From positions 1 through 64,000 of the forward strand of contig NC_007512.1 of assembly GCF_000012485.1 (NCBI RefSeq): DNA of 64,000 nt, written 5' to 3'. Positions 1 through 10,795 of this stretch are shown piece by piece. How positions within the stretch are numbered: position 1 is the first letter of the stretch; each line of letters starts with the position of its first letter. The stretch comes from Pelodictyon luteolum DSM 273 (GTDB taxonomy: Bacteria > Bacteroidota > Chlorobiia > Chlorobiales > Chlorobiaceae). The position numbers and the translations under genes were made by a program. A model generated the notes under the pieces. It worked only from the letters and a program-made list of their open reading frames with translations. It did not search any database and was not told where the DNA came from.

Positions 1-283
1 CCTCCCCTGATTGAAGACGTTGACAATATGTTGACGTCCTGTTGGCGGAATATGGATAAGGACAAGGCTATCAACATATTCTTGAAGCACCCGAAACCAT
101 CAACAAACAGTAAACACCCGGAACAGTAACGCACCAACAGGTTATCAACATGAAATGGGCGCTGCTGAAGAACAGTAAAAAGTTAAAAAGTATAAAGTTA
201 CAGGTTCAAGAAGAAGAGTTATCAAGATATCAACACCCTCTACAGCAACAACAGTCTTCCTTTTAAAAAATTTCAAACAGTAA
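1..283. other. Intergenic region with DnaA-box-like repeats, possible part of oriC
   Basis: AT-rich non-coding stretch directly upstream of dnaN. It carries several near-matches to the DnaA box TTATCCACA: TATGGATAA at 51-59 (complement strand, one mismatch), CTATCAACA at 68-76, TTATCAACA at 142-150, TTATCAAGA at 219-227 and TATCAACA at 228-235. In many bacteria the dnaA-dnaN intergenic region contains the origin; dnaA would lie just left of the window, which is an inference. No gene is visible here. A GC-skew switch point would decide whether this is the origin. Confidence 0.4.
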
Positions 284-1420
284 ATGTTGGACCAGATGAA
301 ATTGACCTCCTCAATCCGGCAGCTGCAGGATGCAGTCAGTAAAGTTGCCCAGGCTATTCCTGCAAAATCGATCGATCAGCGCTTCGAGAACATCAACCTC
401 TCCTTAGAACCCGGTGAGCTCACGCTGTTTGCTTCGGACGGAGAAGTTTCAATTACCGCAAAAAGCGGAGTCGAATCCTCTGACAGCGGCAATATCGGCA
501 TCCGTGCCAGGACGCTGCAGGATTTTCTCAGAAGCATGTACGACACCTCAGTCATGTTTTCGATCGAACGCCAGGAGATCAGCGATCACGGAACTGTAAG
601 TATTTCGACCGACAAAGGCCGTTACCGCATTCCCTGCCTTTTCCAGAGCAAGCCTGAAAAACAGGACAAGCAATATGATATCTCCATTGAGATGGAGACA
701 TCTGAAATGCTCGATCTGATACAGAAAACCACCTTTGCCTGCAGTGTGGACGGCATGCGTCCTGCAATGATGGGTGTTCTGTTCGAACTTGAAGGAAGCA
801 TCATCACTGCCGTTGCAACTGACGGTCACCGCCTTGTGCGATGCCGCAAGGCCTCATCTGTCGATCTGAGCGAGAAAAACAAGGTGGTTGTTCCTGCACG
901 GGTACTTTCCATCCTCCAGAAACTTGCCCAGACCGATTCTGTCACCATGCAATTCGACAGTGAAAGGAAGTTTGTCCGCTTCATCTGTGGAAGCATTGTG
1001 CTCGATGCCGCCCTCATTGTCGAACCCTACCCGAATTATGAGGCTGTCATCCCGGTTGAACACGACCGGAACCTCATCATCAACCGTTCAATGATCTATG
1101 ATTCTGTCCGACGGGTCGGCAGGTTTTCGAGCATAGGCGATGTCAAGGTCGTTCTAGAGGGTCAGATGATGAAGATTATGGCCGAGAATACCAATGAGGG
1201 TGAGTCGGCGCAGGAGGAACTGGCATGTGAGTTCAGTGGTGAGGATATGGCCATCGGATTCAATTCACGTTTCATCGAAGCTGCTCTAGCCCATCTTGAT
1301 GAAAACGAGATACGCATCGAATTGAAAAGCCCCACGACCGCAGTTATTTTCCGCCCTCATGGAGAAGAAGAGAATGACAACCTGATCATTCTTGTCATGC
1401 CTGTCCGCATAAACAACTGA
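284..1420 (+). CDS. dnaN: DNA polymerase III beta subunit (sliding clamp)
   Basis: Ring-shaped processivity clamp that tethers the replicative polymerase to DNA. The 378-residue product has the usual clamp length. It starts with the typical N-terminal helix pattern and ends in a short hydrophobic segment (residues about 367-378, ending MPVRINN) of the kind clamps use for partner binding. A second in-frame ATG at 296 would give a start MKLTSS, closer to family N-termini, so the start is uncertain by four codons. It is followed by a hairpin terminator and then recF, the classic dnaN-recF arrangement near the origin. Identification is secure. Confidence 0.96.
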   Translation: MLDQMKLTSSIRQLQDAVSKVAQAIPAKSIDQRFENINLSLEPGELTLFASDGEVSITAKSGVESSDSGNIGIRARTLQDFLRSMYDTSVMFSIERQEISDHGTVSISTDKGRYRIPCLFQSKPEKQDKQYDISIEMETSEMLDLIQKTTFACSVDGMRPAMMGVLFELEGSIITAVATDGHRLVRCRKASSVDLSEKNKVVVPARVLSILQKLAQTDSVTMQFDSERKFVRFICGSIVLDAALIVEPYPNYEAVIPVEHDRNLIINRSMIYDSVRRVGRFSSIGDVKVVLEGQMMKIMAENTNEGESAQEELACEFSGEDMAIGFNSRFIEAALAHLDENEIRIELKSPTTAVIFRPHGEEENDNLIILVMPVRINN

Positions 1421-1431
1421 GCCTGACTCTG

Positions 1432-1463
1432 AAAGCCGTCAGCACTGCGCAGTCGGCTTTTTT
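1432..1463 (+). terminator. Rho-independent terminator after dnaN
   Basis: The stem AAAGCCG (1432-1438) pairs with CGGCTTT (1454-1460) and runs into a T tract that continues to 1463. It lies 12 bases after the dnaN stop, so recF is probably transcribed at least partly from its own start. Confidence 0.7.
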
Positions 1464-1554
1464 CTTCCCTGCATCTGCTGATCCTGCAAACAATGATGAG
1501 TGGCATCCTGAAAAGCGCCGATTTTCGACGAGTGCCTAAAATGAGGTACTCTCC

Positions 1555-2664
1555 TTGAGGCTCAAAAACATACAGGTTGAGAATTTCAGGAACCATCACT
1601 CACTTGCCTTCCAGCCTGAAGAGGGTATTACGGTGCTGTATGGTCCCAATGGATCCGGAAAAACTTCGGTGCTTGAAGCCATCCATTACTGTGCGCTTAC
1701 AAAAAGCCTTCTGGGCGCGCCGGAATCCGAGTGTCTTGCGTTCTCAGAAGAGTATTTTATCATTTCCGGTGAGTTCGTTAGTACGCGTGGCACGTCGCTC
1801 AGTGTAAAGGTATCATACGGAAAAGACAGAGGGAAGCTGGTACAGCTGAACCAGAGTGAGGTTAAACCGTTTTCACAGCACGTCGGCACCATTCCCTGTA
1901 TAACCTTTTCTCCTTCTGAAATAGCCATTGTCAACGGCTCACCGGGGGAACGAAGGCGCTTCCTTGACAATGCACTCAGTCAATCGGACCGGCGTTACCT
2001 TGACGAGCTGCTTGACTACCGCAGGGTGCTGCAGCAGCGCAATGCCCTTCTTCTGCAGCTCGCTTCTTCAAGCGGTGGATCACGAGAGATGCTTGATCTC
2101 TGGACTGAGAACCTGGCCGATCTTGCTGCCGGAGTTACCCTCAGGCGCATCAGCTTCCTTGGTGAGCTTTCGGTTTATTTCGAGCCACTGCAGACCAGTC
2201 TTGCCGGAAAGGGATCCCATCTGGTCACGTATCGTTCTTCATTCGGGACTATCGATTCAGGCCTTTCTCGTGATGAACTTCGGGACCGTTACATAAAACG
2301 CTTCAAAGAGACTCAGCGGCAGGAGCTACTTCGCACTCAGACAATGTCCGGGCCGCATCGTGATGATCTGCTGTTTCTTTCAAACGGCAGGGAAATTAAA
2401 AAATACGGTTCACAGGGTCAGCAGCGCGCTTTCCTCATAAGCTTGAAGCTTGCCCTCTTCCGCTACTTCAGCCATCGGCTTCCCGAAAGCCCAATATGCC
2501 TGTTCGACGATATGTTCAGTGAACTTGATGCAGAAAGGACATCCGAAATTTTCAATATCCTTGAGGATTGCGGCCAGACTATTCTAACCACGACGGATGG
2601 AAGCCTTCACCCGGCATCTCAGGCTGTCAGCGTTACAGCACTTCCGGGATACAGAGGGGGCTGA
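1555..2664 (+). CDS. recF: DNA replication and repair protein RecF
   Basis: SMC-like ATPase that, with RecO and RecR, loads RecA at gaps in single-stranded DNA. The 369-residue product has a Walker A motif GPNGSGKT at residues 30-37, an ABC-type signature region around SGPHRDDL near residue 263, and a Walker B region CLFDDMFSELD near residue 313. The start is TTG, supported by a GAGG ribosome binding site at 1543-1546 eight bases upstream. The stop codon lies two bases before the next gene's ATG, indicating co-translation with the DciA-like gene. Confidence 0.95.
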   Translation: MRLKNIQVENFRNHHSLAFQPEEGITVLYGPNGSGKTSVLEAIHYCALTKSLLGAPESECLAFSEEYFIISGEFVSTRGTSLSVKVSYGKDRGKLVQLNQSEVKPFSQHVGTIPCITFSPSEIAIVNGSPGERRRFLDNALSQSDRRYLDELLDYRRVLQQRNALLLQLASSSGGSREMLDLWTENLADLAAGVTLRRISFLGELSVYFEPLQTSLAGKGSHLVTYRSSFGTIDSGLSRDELRDRYIKRFKETQRQELLRTQTMSGPHRDDLLFLSNGREIKKYGSQGQQRAFLISLKLALFRYFSHRLPESPICLFDDMFSELDAERTSEIFNILEDCGQTILTTTDGSLHPASQAVSVTALPGYRGG

Positions 2665-2666
2665 AG

Positions 2667-2960
2667 ATGGCAAGAACTCGCAATCCTAAACCGTTCTCTG
2701 CTATTGCAGGGGAAATGTACCAGACGCTTGGCATGCGGGAGGCGTTCCTGCAGTTCAAGGCGCTTGAGGCCTGGGGCGGGGTTGTCGGTCCTGCAATTGC
2801 TCGTGCAACCACAGTAGAGCGGTTTTCGGACGGCCAGTTGTTCGTCAGGGTCCGCAACTCCTCATGGCGGATGGAGTTGAACTACCGCAAGGTGGATATT
2901 GTCCGGCAACTCAACGCAGTTCTTGAAAAACCAATGGTAAAGGAAATCATTTTTCGCTGA
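2667..2960 (+). CDS. DciA-like protein (DUF721)
   Basis: A 97-residue protein of the DUF721 family, which includes DciA, the ancestral operator of the replicative helicase DnaB in bacteria that lack DnaC or DnaI. The conserved core runs from about residue 20 (alternating helices, then the segment with W-GGVVGPAIARAT) to residue 75 (the motif LFVRVRNSSWRMEL). The ATG at 2667 is preceded by a GAGGGGG ribosome binding site at 2654-2660 and follows the recF stop by two bases. The position next to dnaN and recF fits a role in replication. The helicase-operator function is inferred from the family. Confidence 0.8.
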   Translation: MARTRNPKPFSAIAGEMYQTLGMREAFLQFKALEAWGGVVGPAIARATTVERFSDGQLFVRVRNSSWRMELNYRKVDIVRQLNAVLEKPMVKEIIFR

Positions 2961-2969
2961 TTTGCCGCG

Positions 2970-2990
2970 CCCCCTTCGGGGGTTCTTTTC
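2970..2990 (+). terminator. Terminator after recF-dciA
   Basis: CCCCC (2970-2974), a TTC loop and GGGGG (2978-2982), followed by TTCTTTTC. It starts ten bases after the stop codon of the DciA-like gene. Confidence 0.6.
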
Positions 2991-3026
2991 TGCATCTTTG
3001 GCTGCTACGAGGCTTATCTGAAGCCG

Positions 3027-3064
3027 AAAACCCTCCTTCGCATGTAGCAGCGGGGGAGGGTTTT
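3027..3064. terminator. Bidirectional terminator between convergent genes
   Basis: Perfect inverted repeat AAAACCCTCC (3027-3036) and GGAGGGTTTT (3055-3064) with an 18-base loop. The A and T flanks give a T tract on either strand, so it can end transcription from the left (dciA) and from the right (flavodiiron protein). Confidence 0.7.
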
Positions 3065-3097
3065 CTATTGAAGCAAGCCGTCTTATGGCCGTTCTGT

Positions 3098-4321
3098 TCA
3101 GATGTTGCAGCTAAGGCGGTACATTTCAATCATTTTCTCAGCGTAGGCTTTCCCAAAGTCGATGCACTCTTTGAACGCCTCTTCGTGTGGCTTGAACTTC
3201 ACCATCATGTTGCGCTCGAATACCTTCAACTTGAGCATAGTGAAATTACCCTCAATCATTTTTGACGCCTCCCCGCTCCAGCCATACGACCCGAATGCAG
3301 CTCCAAGCTTGCCCTTGTCCCTGATGGGATTGATTGCACCGAAGAATCCGTAGATCTGCGGCAGAATGTTTTGATTGATGGTGGGAGAGCCGAGGATGAT
3401 GCCTGATGCATGGGCAATCTTCTCTTCAAGCTTTGAGAAATGCATATGCTCGATATCGCACACGTCAATGGTGAAGTCGCAGGAACTCTTCAATCCTTCG
3501 GCAATTTTATTTGCCAGAAGCATCGTGTTCTCATAGGCCGAAACATAAGCAATGAGGATGTTCTTTTCGTTCGGCAGTGCGATGGCTCCCATTGCATAAC
3601 GCTGCGACATGTCGACATACTTTTTCCAGTCGCTGCGCAGAATTGGACCGTGCCCGGGACAGATGACTGAAATGTCCAGGGGTTTTATCTTTTCGATCGC
3701 CTGTATCATGTATTTGCTGAACGGTCGTAGAATCGCGTCGAAATAGTATGTGAATGCGTCGTCGAAGTCCCCTACTTCATCATCGTACATTTTTTCATTG
3801 CAGAAATGTGAACCGAACGAGTCGCAAGTAAAGAGTACGCGCTCCTCCTCAAGCCAGGTGTAGATCGTATCGGGCCAGTGGAGATTCGGGGCATTTATGA
3901 AATGAAGTGTTTTGTTTCCGAGGTCAAGCGTGTCGCCGGTTTTCACAGCGATCGAGCGGAAGTCGTGGCCGGTCTGGTCGCGAAGAAATTTCAGCGCGTT
4001 GCCGCTGCCGACAACAGTGGCATTCGGCGCAATCTTGAGCAGGTTGGCAACGTTTCCGGAATGGTCTGGCTCGGTATGGTCTACTATGATGTATTCAATC
4101 TCTGCCGGATCGGTAACCTGTTTTATCTTGGCGAGATATTCAGGCCAGAACTTCTCTTTGGTCGTTTCTACGATGGCCTTCTTCTCAGCATTGATGAAAT
4201 AGGAGTTGTAGGTCGTACCGTATTTAGTCTCCATGACGATGTCAAAGGTGATAAGTCCGGGATCAAGTACGCCGATCCAGGTCACGCTTGGGCTTACCGG
4301 GAGGATGTTCTTGTCTGTCAT
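3098..4321 (-). CDS. Flavodiiron protein (A-type flavoprotein, O2 or NO reductase)
   Basis: A 407-residue two-domain enzyme: an N-terminal metallo-beta-lactamase-like domain holding a non-haem diiron site and a C-terminal flavodoxin-like FMN domain. All expected iron ligands are visible: H82, E84, D86 and H87 in the HxExDH motif, H148, D167 and H224. The flavodoxin part begins near residue 255 ([12 protein letters not shown]). Such enzymes reduce O2 to water or NO to N2O in the cytoplasm of anaerobes with electrons from rubredoxin or a related donor. No extra C-terminal rubredoxin or flavin-reductase domain is present, so a separate donor is needed. O2 protection is the likely role in a strict anaerobe. 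Confidence 0.9.
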   Translation of the reverse strand: MTDKNILPVSPSVTWIGVLDPGLITFDIVMETKYGTTYNSYFINAEKKAIVETTKEKFWPEYLAKIKQVTDPAEIEYIIVDHTEPDHSGNVANLLKIAPNATVVGSGNALKFLRDQTGHDFRSIAVKTGDTLDLGNKTLHFINAPNLHWPDTIYTWLEEERVLFTCDSFGSHFCNEKMYDDEVGDFDDAFTYYFDAILRPFSKYMIQAIEKIKPLDISVICPGHGPILRSDWKKYVDMSQRYAMGAIALPNEKNILIAYVSAYENTMLLANKIAEGLKSSCDFTIDVCDIEHMHFSKLEEKIAHASGIILGSPTINQNILPQIYGFFGAINPIRDKGKLGAAFGSYGWSGEASKMIEGNFTMLKLKVFERNMMVKFKPHEEAFKECIDFGKAYAEKMIEMYRLSCNI

Positions 4322-4401
4322 ATTGATGTTCCGTGGGTTTGATGTTGATTCTTCAGATACCTTTACTACGCTTATACTTACAGTTATCGTTCCCTCCTGG
4401 C

Positions 4402-6780
4402 TTAATCCCCTTCTCCGGGCGAAAGGATCAGTTCCTGAAGCTCAATGCCTTCTGGAGAAAATGAGAACAGGGTGTCATCTGAAAATATAGAGCTGTAATC
4501 CTGCGGTTTAAAGAAAGGTATGAATTTCTGGCAGTATTCATCCAGCCGTTTCAGATAGAAGGAGGTATTTTCATCCGGTTTATCCCTGCTCCATTCCGCA
4601 GCTGGTTTCCCTCGGTCGCTCGCTGCTCCGCCCTGTCCAGTTCCTGCGATGTAGTAGGTGATCCGGTCGCCTTTCGTTACCATGATGGCGGAGCGGATGG
4701 CGGTTTCGTACGTGATCGATTTTGAGCGTTTTCCTGATGCTACATCTTCCCGGTACTGCTCAAGAGAACTCTTCATGCTCTCGGTGCGTGAAAAATCAGT
4801 AATATCCAGTCCGTGGTTCAGGATCTTGTTTCTGTACTCACGGTAGAGGTCGTGAAGTCCCGTGATATCCTCGGCAAGGAGCTGTTCAAATCCCCTTCTT
4901 ATGAAATCCCTTCCAAACTTCTCACCACTACGGCTGGTCAGTGAAGAACCTTTCATTTTCATTATGCCGTTATAGTCCAGCAACGCATAGTTTTTTTTCA
5001 GGTAGGAAATCATTTTTCGGAACCGACCGTCAAAACCGATGTTGATGCCATCGGGCATCAGTTCAGAGACATCCTGAACCAGGGCCCGTTCTTCTGCCTC
5101 ACTCTTGACGGAGTCGGGAGGAATGAAGAGAATTCCGTCAGTATCGACTTCGATGATCCTGCATCCTCTCGATTCGAATTCACGGATCATTTTCTTTGCG
5201 ATGGACTGTCCGGTGGACGTCACCCTGTCGGCCTCATCAAAATCGTTGAACAGGCCGCCGCTGAATCCGAGATACCCGTACATTGCGTTGATGAGGATCT
5301 TGAACGATCCCTGCATGGCATCGTAATTTGCAGCCAGCGAAGTATTGCCCATTCTCTTTTCTTCACCGGCAAGGGCCTTGGCTTTCAGCCTGAGTTCTCG
5401 CAGGTCACCCAGTACGCCCGGAAAGACTTTCAAACTGTCACTTTTGGGGCAGACTCCGTACGAGAGCATAATCGACGGGTATAGCGACTCCACGTCAGCA
5501 TAGACGATCGGCCCCAGCACCCCTTTCCTGAACACCTCGGTATAGCCTCCCGCATGCTGCTGACCAAGTGTCGGACGGGGGACGGAATGTTTGAGGCGGA
5601 GATATTCCCTGATGAACAGAGCTTCGATTTTTGCCGCCTGTCCGATTCTTGCAGTCATTGCATAGGTGTAGGGGAGCATCTGTGAGAGGTAAAAGCTGCT
5701 TCCGGAAAGAAGGGTGGAGAGTTCCCTGGTCTCACGAACGTCATCCAGAGCATAGGCCAGGAGTCTGTCGTCCCTCGTCCGCCACATTTCGGCAATATCG
5801 CTGTACTCCACATAGGTCCTGTTTTCCGAAGCAAATCCGAAGTGCCTGGCAACAGCTTTCAGTCCATAACTCTGCATCGAACGTTTTGTAATATCATAGC
5901 TTTGGACAAGGAAGAGCGTGTCGATGACGTGGCGTCCCGGAATGTCATAAAAAGGGTAATCAATGCTGCGTTCGGCAAAGCGGATGCTTGCGGGGTAGGA
6001 TTTCGGCAAGGTGCCATTCCTTCCTATGGCGAAAGGAACGCGGTGTAGTTCACAACGAGCCTGTATATAGGGTAGATCGAAACTGAAGATGTTGTGTCCT
6101 TCAATCACGTCTGGATCTTTCTCTGTGATGATTCTGACCATCTCCCGAAGAAGCTCTTTCTCGCTACGGTCACGCGAGTGGATGGCCATCTCCCATCCGC
6201 GATTGTCTGACATCGAAATGATGATGATCTCATCTTCACCGATTCCGCGACCCTTCTTTGGCGGTTTGGCCGGATCATACAGGGTTTCTATGTCAAGCTG
6301 CATCCTGTAGAGCTCGTCGAATATCATTCCTTTGAAGAATGTCTTTCCGGTCTGCATCATGTACTGGGTAACCCCATCTCCCCGACTGTATACATTCTGA
6401 ATGACTTCCAGTCCTCCTTCACCGGCGTCTATCCCTCTATTATCTTGTGCATCAGGCTTCTTTCCTGCAAGATGATCCAATGCTCCGCGAGAGCTTTTCA
6501 GGTTTCTGAATATCGCCAGGCTGCGATAATGGTTATCCCCGTCAAGCTTGATCAGCCAATATTTGCTCCCGTCCACAGGGATATAGCCTTCAAGAAGGAT
6601 TGCGTCGGTCAAGAAAAAAAATGGATAGAGCGGTTCGTCATGCGATGTGACGCCTTCATTCGTGCGATTGAACAGCCGGATATGCGTATCTGAGATCGGG
6701 TATGCACCGACTATCCGCTCCTCTTTGTCTTTGCCGAAGAGCAGTTCATTTTTCAGAATGTCACTGATAATTGTATCCAT
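4402..6780 (-). CDS. Family B DNA polymerase with 3'-5' exonuclease
   Basis: A 792-residue polymerase of family B, the fold of E. coli Pol II and archaeal replicases. Exonuclease motifs: Exo I DIET (D163, E165), Exo II around residues 224-236 ([14 protein letters not shown]) and Exo III YALDD at 343-347. Polymerase motifs: motif A DVESLYPS at 429-436, motif B K494 to YG at 501-502, and motif C VDTDG with D546 and D548. Motif C reads DTDG rather than the usual DTDS, which keeps both catalytic aspartates. All catalytic residues are intact, so it should be active, probably in repair or translesion synthesis. It does not look recently acquired by base usage. Confidence 0.9.
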   Translation of the reverse strand: MDTIISDILKNELLFGKDKEERIVGAYPISDTHIRLFNRTNEGVTSHDEPLYPFFFLTDAILLEGYIPVDGSKYWLIKLDGDNHYRSLAIFRNLKSSRGALDHLAGKKPDAQDNRGIDAGEGGLEVIQNVYSRGDGVTQYMMQTGKTFFKGMIFDELYRMQLDIETLYDPAKPPKKGRGIGEDEIIIISMSDNRGWEMAIHSRDRSEKELLREMVRIITEKDPDVIEGHNIFSFDLPYIQARCELHRVPFAIGRNGTLPKSYPASIRFAERSIDYPFYDIPGRHVIDTLFLVQSYDITKRSMQSYGLKAVARHFGFASENRTYVEYSDIAEMWRTRDDRLLAYALDDVRETRELSTLLSGSSFYLSQMLPYTYAMTARIGQAAKIEALFIREYLRLKHSVPRPTLGQQHAGGYTEVFRKGVLGPIVYADVESLYPSIMLSYGVCPKSDSLKVFPGVLGDLRELRLKAKALAGEEKRMGNTSLAANYDAMQGSFKILINAMYGYLGFSGGLFNDFDEADRVTSTGQSIAKKMIREFESRGCRIIEVDTDGILFIPPDSVKSEAEERALVQDVSELMPDGINIGFDGRFRKMISYLKKNYALLDYNGIMKMKGSSLTSRSGEKFGRDFIRRGFEQLLAEDITGLHDLYREYRNKILNHGLDITDFSRTESMKSSLEQYREDVASGKRSKSITYETAIRSAIMVTKGDRITYYIAGTGQGGAASDRGKPAAEWSRDKPDENTSFYLKRLDEYCQKFIPFFKPQDYSSIFSDDTLFSFSPEGIELQELILSPGEGD

Positions 6781-6886
6781 AGTTAACGTTCGTCTTCTTC
6801 TGCCGCAGGGCCTCTTTCCCCGGACCTATAGGGTGATGTCTGGTGTTGCTGCGCCAAGATGTTCCACGTGAAACATCTGGCGTCAT

Positions 6887-8752
6887 TTACCGGCCGATAT
6901 GAACCATCAGCACCGAGATATCTGAGGGGGAGACTCCGGAAATCCGGGAGGCTTGGCCGAGGGTCTCCGGGCGGTGGCTGATCAGTTTTTCCACTCCCTC
7001 TGAAGAGAGCCCCTTGATGCAACTGTAGTTGTATTCAGAGGGAATCTGGAGGGCATCAAGGCGCGCAATTTTATCGGCAGTAAGTAGTTCTCGTTTAAGG
7101 TATCCTTCGTACTTCAAGTCAATCTCAACCTGTTGATGGGCCTCCTTGTCCGTGCTGATGGAGAGTAGGGCCTCCCTGAAGGGCGGTAGCGAGTTCATCA
7201 GGATTTCAAGGCTCATGCCGGGACGCTTGATTGCAGCGGATATCTTCTGTCCGCTTGCGGCATGTGGCTGGCCTTGCTTCGAAATCAAGGAGTCAAGAAC
7301 TTCTGCGGGAATTGCTGTTTTTTCTGTAAGTGCCTTGATCTCCCCTATGGCCCGCATTTTTGTTCGGCATCGTTCCATTGCCGCATCACTGACAAGACCT
7401 GACTGGTGCCCGAAATGCATGAGGCGGATATCGGCATTGTCATGACGGAGCATCAGGCGGTGCTCAGCCGAGGACGTGAACATCCGGTATGGCTCCTTCA
7501 TCTCTTTTGTGACCAGGTCATCAACAAGAACGCCTATGTATGCATCCGAACGCTTCAGGCGAAGGGCAGGTCTCTTCAGAATGTCTGCGGCGGCATTAAT
7601 CCCCGCTAGAAGTCCCTGTGCGGCCGCTTCCTCATAGCCCGAGGTTCCGTTGATCTGCCCTGCAAAGTAGAGGTTTCTGATCCTTTTCGTTTCAAGGGTG
7701 CTGTGTATCTGGTACGGAGGAAAATAGTCATATTCAATGGCATACCCGGCCCTGATCAACTTTACCTCCTCCAGTCCCTTCATTGAACGCAGGCCGTCTA
7801 TCTGGATATCTTCGGGCAGGGAAGTCGAAAAACCGTTTACGTACATCTCATTGGTCTCGAACCCTTCGGGTTCAAGGAAGATATGGTGCCCTGGCCTGTC
7901 GGGAAACCTGAAGATCTTGTCTTCAATCGACGGGCAGTAGCGTGGGCCGATACCCTGTACTTTTCCCGTAAAAAGTGGAGAGCGGTCGAATCCTGTCTTC
8001 AGGATCTCATGGGTCCGTTCAGACGAATGTGTAACATAGCAGGAGAGCTGAGCCCTGCCCTTGAGGGTGGGGGTGCTGAATGAGAACGGGGGCGGGTTCT
8101 CATCTCCCTTCTGCTCCTCCACTCTGGAGTAGTCGACGCTTCTCCTGTCGATTCTCGGCGGGGTGCCTGTTTTAAGTCTTCCGGCTTCAAAACCCGCCAG
8201 TATGAGGTTCTCTGTCAGTCCCGTCACCGGGGGCTCAGCTATAGTGCGCCCCCCGGGGTAGTGGTCCATGCCGATATGGATCAGTCCGTTCAGAAATGTT
8301 CCGCAAGTCAGGATTGCGGCCCTTCCGGTGACAAGCCGTCCCGAGAGGAGCCGGACTCCGCGCAGTATTCCTTCGCGCTGTTCAATGCCAGTGACGGTAT
8401 CCTGCAGAAGGTCAAGGTTGACCTCCTCCTCAAGAGCGCGCTTCATATAGGCCGTGTAAGCCACCCTGTCTGCCTGGGCTCTTGGCGAATGCATCGCAGG
8501 ACCTTTACTCAGGTTGAGCATCCTGAACTGGATCCCTGTCGAATCTATCGCTTTGGCCATTTCTCCGCCTAGCGCATCGATCTCCCGGGTAATCTGCCCC
8601 TTGGCAACACCGCCGATTGCGGGATTGCATGACATCCTTGCCACGGCGTTCAGGTCCGTTGTTACGAGCAGGCATGAGAGGCCCGACCTCGACACGGCAA
8701 GCGCCGCTTCTGTGCCTGCATGTCCTGCTCCTGCAACTATGACATCATACAT
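6887..8752 (-). CDS. mnmG: tRNA uridine-34 carboxymethylaminomethyl modification enzyme MnmG
   Basis: FAD-dependent enzyme (older name GidA) that works with the GTPase MnmE to modify U34 in the wobble position of several tRNAs. The N-terminus shows the dinucleotide-binding motif [12 protein letters not shown] and the family signature [22 protein letters not shown]. Total length is about 621 residues, normal for the family. In-frame ATG codons at 8770, 8758 and 8752 are possible; 8752 ([10 protein letters not shown]) fits family N-termini best. The C-terminal segment rich in helices, ending in the [11 protein letters not shown] region, is complete. Confidence 0.95.
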   Translation of the reverse strand: MYDVIVAGAGHAGTEAALAVSRSGLSCLLVTTDLNAVARMSCNPAIGGVAKGQITREIDALGGEMAKAIDSTGIQFRMLNLSKGPAMHSPRAQADRVAYTAYMKRALEEEVNLDLLQDTVTGIEQREGILRGVRLLSGRLVTGRAAILTCGTFLNGLIHIGMDHYPGGRTIAEPPVTGLTENLILAGFEAGRLKTGTPPRIDRRSVDYSRVEEQKGDENPPPFSFSTPTLKGRAQLSCYVTHSSERTHEILKTGFDRSPLFTGKVQGIGPRYCPSIEDKIFRFPDRPGHHIFLEPEGFETNEMYVNGFSTSLPEDIQIDGLRSMKGLEEVKLIRAGYAIEYDYFPPYQIHSTLETKRIRNLYFAGQINGTSGYEEAAAQGLLAGINAAADILKRPALRLKRSDAYIGVLVDDLVTKEMKEPYRMFTSSAEHRLMLRHDNADIRLMHFGHQSGLVSDAAMERCRTKMRAIGEIKALTEKTAIPAEVLDSLISKQGQPHAASGQKISAAIKRPGMSLEILMNSLPPFREALLSISTDKEAHQQVEIDLKYEGYLKRELLTADKIARLDALQIPSEYNYSCIKGLSSEGVEKLISHRPETLGQASRISGVSPSDISVLMVHIGR

Positions 8753-8770
8753 GGCCATCGCTCTCTGCAT

Positions 8771-8985
8771 TCAATCAGGTTATTGCGTAAATAATTCGCA
8801 TTCTTCTTGGCTTGAGTATAAAGATACGAATAAATGGAGCCATTATTCATCCGGAGCCCGCCGCGGTAAAGCTTCCCCGCCTTTGGCTGGAGGCCGCTAT
8901 GCCGCCCTCCCTGCGGCGTGATTGTTAGTTAATCACTGCCCTGTTTCATATATTGGCTGATCCGTCCATTTGCTGGTAAAAGACT
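8771..8985. other. Divergent intergenic region between mnmG and secD
   Basis: About 215 bases between two divergent genes. It should hold both promoters, but I see no clear -35/-10 pair. Two structures stand out: GCCGC (8901-8905) pairing with GCGGC (8913-8917), and directly next to it a perfect inverted repeat GTGATT (8918-8923) and AATCAC (8931-8936) with a seven-base spacer, which could be an operator. Confidence 0.35.
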
Positions 8986-10773
8986 ATGTCATCAATGAAA
9001 AACAAACGATTCAATCTGCTTCTGATCGCTGTAGTTACGCTGGTCGCCCTCTGGTCTCTCTGGCCGACCTGGCGGGACTATTCATTTTCACGCCAGCTAT
9101 CCTCGCTTTCCTCACAGCAGGACAGCCTGAACTACACACTCAGCCACCGGAACGAAATTGAGGACGCCCGGCAGAAAAGCCTGAAACTCGGACTCGACCT
9201 GAAAGGGGGCATGCATCTCGTCATGGAAGTCGACCAGGTTGACCTGTTCAGCGAGAAGGCATGGAACCGTGATGCCCGGTTTGACTCTCTCATGGCAGCG
9301 GTCGCTCAAGAGGCCCGGACCAGTGATGCTGATGTGGTCGACCTGCTCACGGCTGCATTCAAAAAAGACAATATCAGGTTGAGCCGCTACTTTTACGATA
9401 TCCGCAACACTGATAGCGAAATACAGGGCAAGCTCCGGAATGAGGCTGGCGATGCACTGGTGCGGGCCCGCGAAATCATCAGAAACCGCATCGACCAGTA
9501 TGGCGTGGCTGAGCCGATGATCACCACGCAGGGAAACCGTAAGATCATCATCGAACTTCCGGGCGTCTCCGATGAGAACCGGATGCGCAACCTCCTGAAA
9601 GGAACCGCCAAACTTGAGTTCAGGCTCCTGCGCGAACCCGATGCCCTCATCAGGACTCTGGACCGGATCAACAGCGCCATGGCTGCGGGTACCATAGCTG
9701 CCGCTTCAACAGGAAAGCAGTCGATTTCACCTCTCTATGATCTTGTCAGTGTTTCTCCTGGTGGAAGCGCTGTCATCGATGCCCGCAACCGCGACCTTGT
9801 TTCCGCACTGCTTCGCGATGCTGCAGTCCGCGATCTTCTGCCTCCCGACAGCGAGATGCTGATTTCGGCCAGGCCCGAAACGGGCAACGACGCCCTCAGC
9901 TACCACGATCTTTATCTCGTCAAGAAGACCCCTGAACTTACCGGCGGAGTCATCACCGAAGCCAAAGCAACTTTCGGATCGCAGGGTGTGCAGCCAGAGG
10001 TGCTCATGTCGATGAATTCCGAGGGGACCTCGAAATGGGCACGCATTACCGGTGCAAATATTGGTAAACGCGTTGCCATCGTGCTTGACGGAGCAGTTTA
10101 CAGCGCACCTGTCGTGCAGTCGAAAATCCCGAACGGCAACTCCGTCATCAATGGCATTCAGAGCCTCGAAGAGGCAAAGGACCTTGAAATCGTCCTGAAA
10201 GCAGGAGCACTTCCCGCTCCAGTGCGGATTATCGAGGAACGTACCGTCGGCCCCTCTCTCGGCGCTGATTACATCCGCGCAGGGTTCCAGTCGATGATCT
10301 GGGGTTTTTCGGCGGTTGTCATCTTCATGATCATCTACTACCGGACAGCTGGACTTGCAGCAGATACCGCACTTGTCCTGAACGTTCTTATCGTTCTCTC
10401 GGTCCTTGCCGGATTCAATGCCTCGCTTTCCCTACCGGGTATCGCCGGCATCGTGCTTACAATGGGTATGGCTGTGGACGCCAACGTACTGATCTATGAG
10501 CGCATCCGCGAGGAGATCGCTGATGGCCGAACGGTTACGGCCGCCGTTACGCAGGGCTATGACAGGGCATTTTCCTCCATCCTGGATTCCCATGTCACCA
10601 CGCTCGCCGCAGCTTTCCTGCTCTATACTTACGGCATCGGTCCGATTCAGGGTTTCGCCGTCACCTTGATGATCGGTACGGCGGCAAGTCTTTTCACCTC
10701 CATCGTCGTCACCCGCGAGATATTCCAGTTCCTGCTTTCACGGAACAAGATGACAGCTAAAAGCTTCGGTTAA
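8986..10773 (+). CDS. secD: Protein translocase subunit SecD
   Basis: Membrane component that helps the SecYEG channel complete protein export using the proton gradient. The 595-residue product has an N-terminal membrane segment (residues about 8-25), a long periplasmic region with the [15 protein letters not shown] motif and the [11 protein letters not shown] motif, and a C-terminal block of five membrane helices containing [18 protein letters not shown] second ATG three codons downstream (8995) is equally plausible as start. secF follows after 22 bases, the standard secDF order. Confidence 0.95.
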   Translation: MSSMKNKRFNLLLIAVVTLVALWSLWPTWRDYSFSRQLSSLSSQQDSLNYTLSHRNEIEDARQKSLKLGLDLKGGMHLVMEVDQVDLFSEKAWNRDARFDSLMAAVAQEARTSDADVVDLLTAAFKKDNIRLSRYFYDIRNTDSEIQGKLRNEAGDALVRAREIIRNRIDQYGVAEPMITTQGNRKIIIELPGVSDENRMRNLLKGTAKLEFRLLREPDALIRTLDRINSAMAAGTIAAASTGKQSISPLYDLVSVSPGGSAVIDARNRDLVSALLRDAAVRDLLPPDSEMLISARPETGNDALSYHDLYLVKKTPELTGGVITEAKATFGSQGVQPEVLMSMNSEGTSKWARITGANIGKRVAIVLDGAVYSAPVVQSKIPNGNSVINGIQSLEEAKDLEIVLKAGALPAPVRIIEERTVGPSLGADYIRAGFQSMIWGFSAVVIFMIIYYRTAGLAADTALVLNVLIVLSVLAGFNASLSLPGIAGIVLTMGMAVDANVLIYERIREEIADGRTVTAAVTQGYDRAFSSILDSHVTTLAAAFLLYTYGIGPIQGFAVTLMIGTAASLFTSIVVTREIFQFLLSRNKMTAKSFG

Positions 10774-10795
10774 TTTTTTCAATACGCACGAACCC

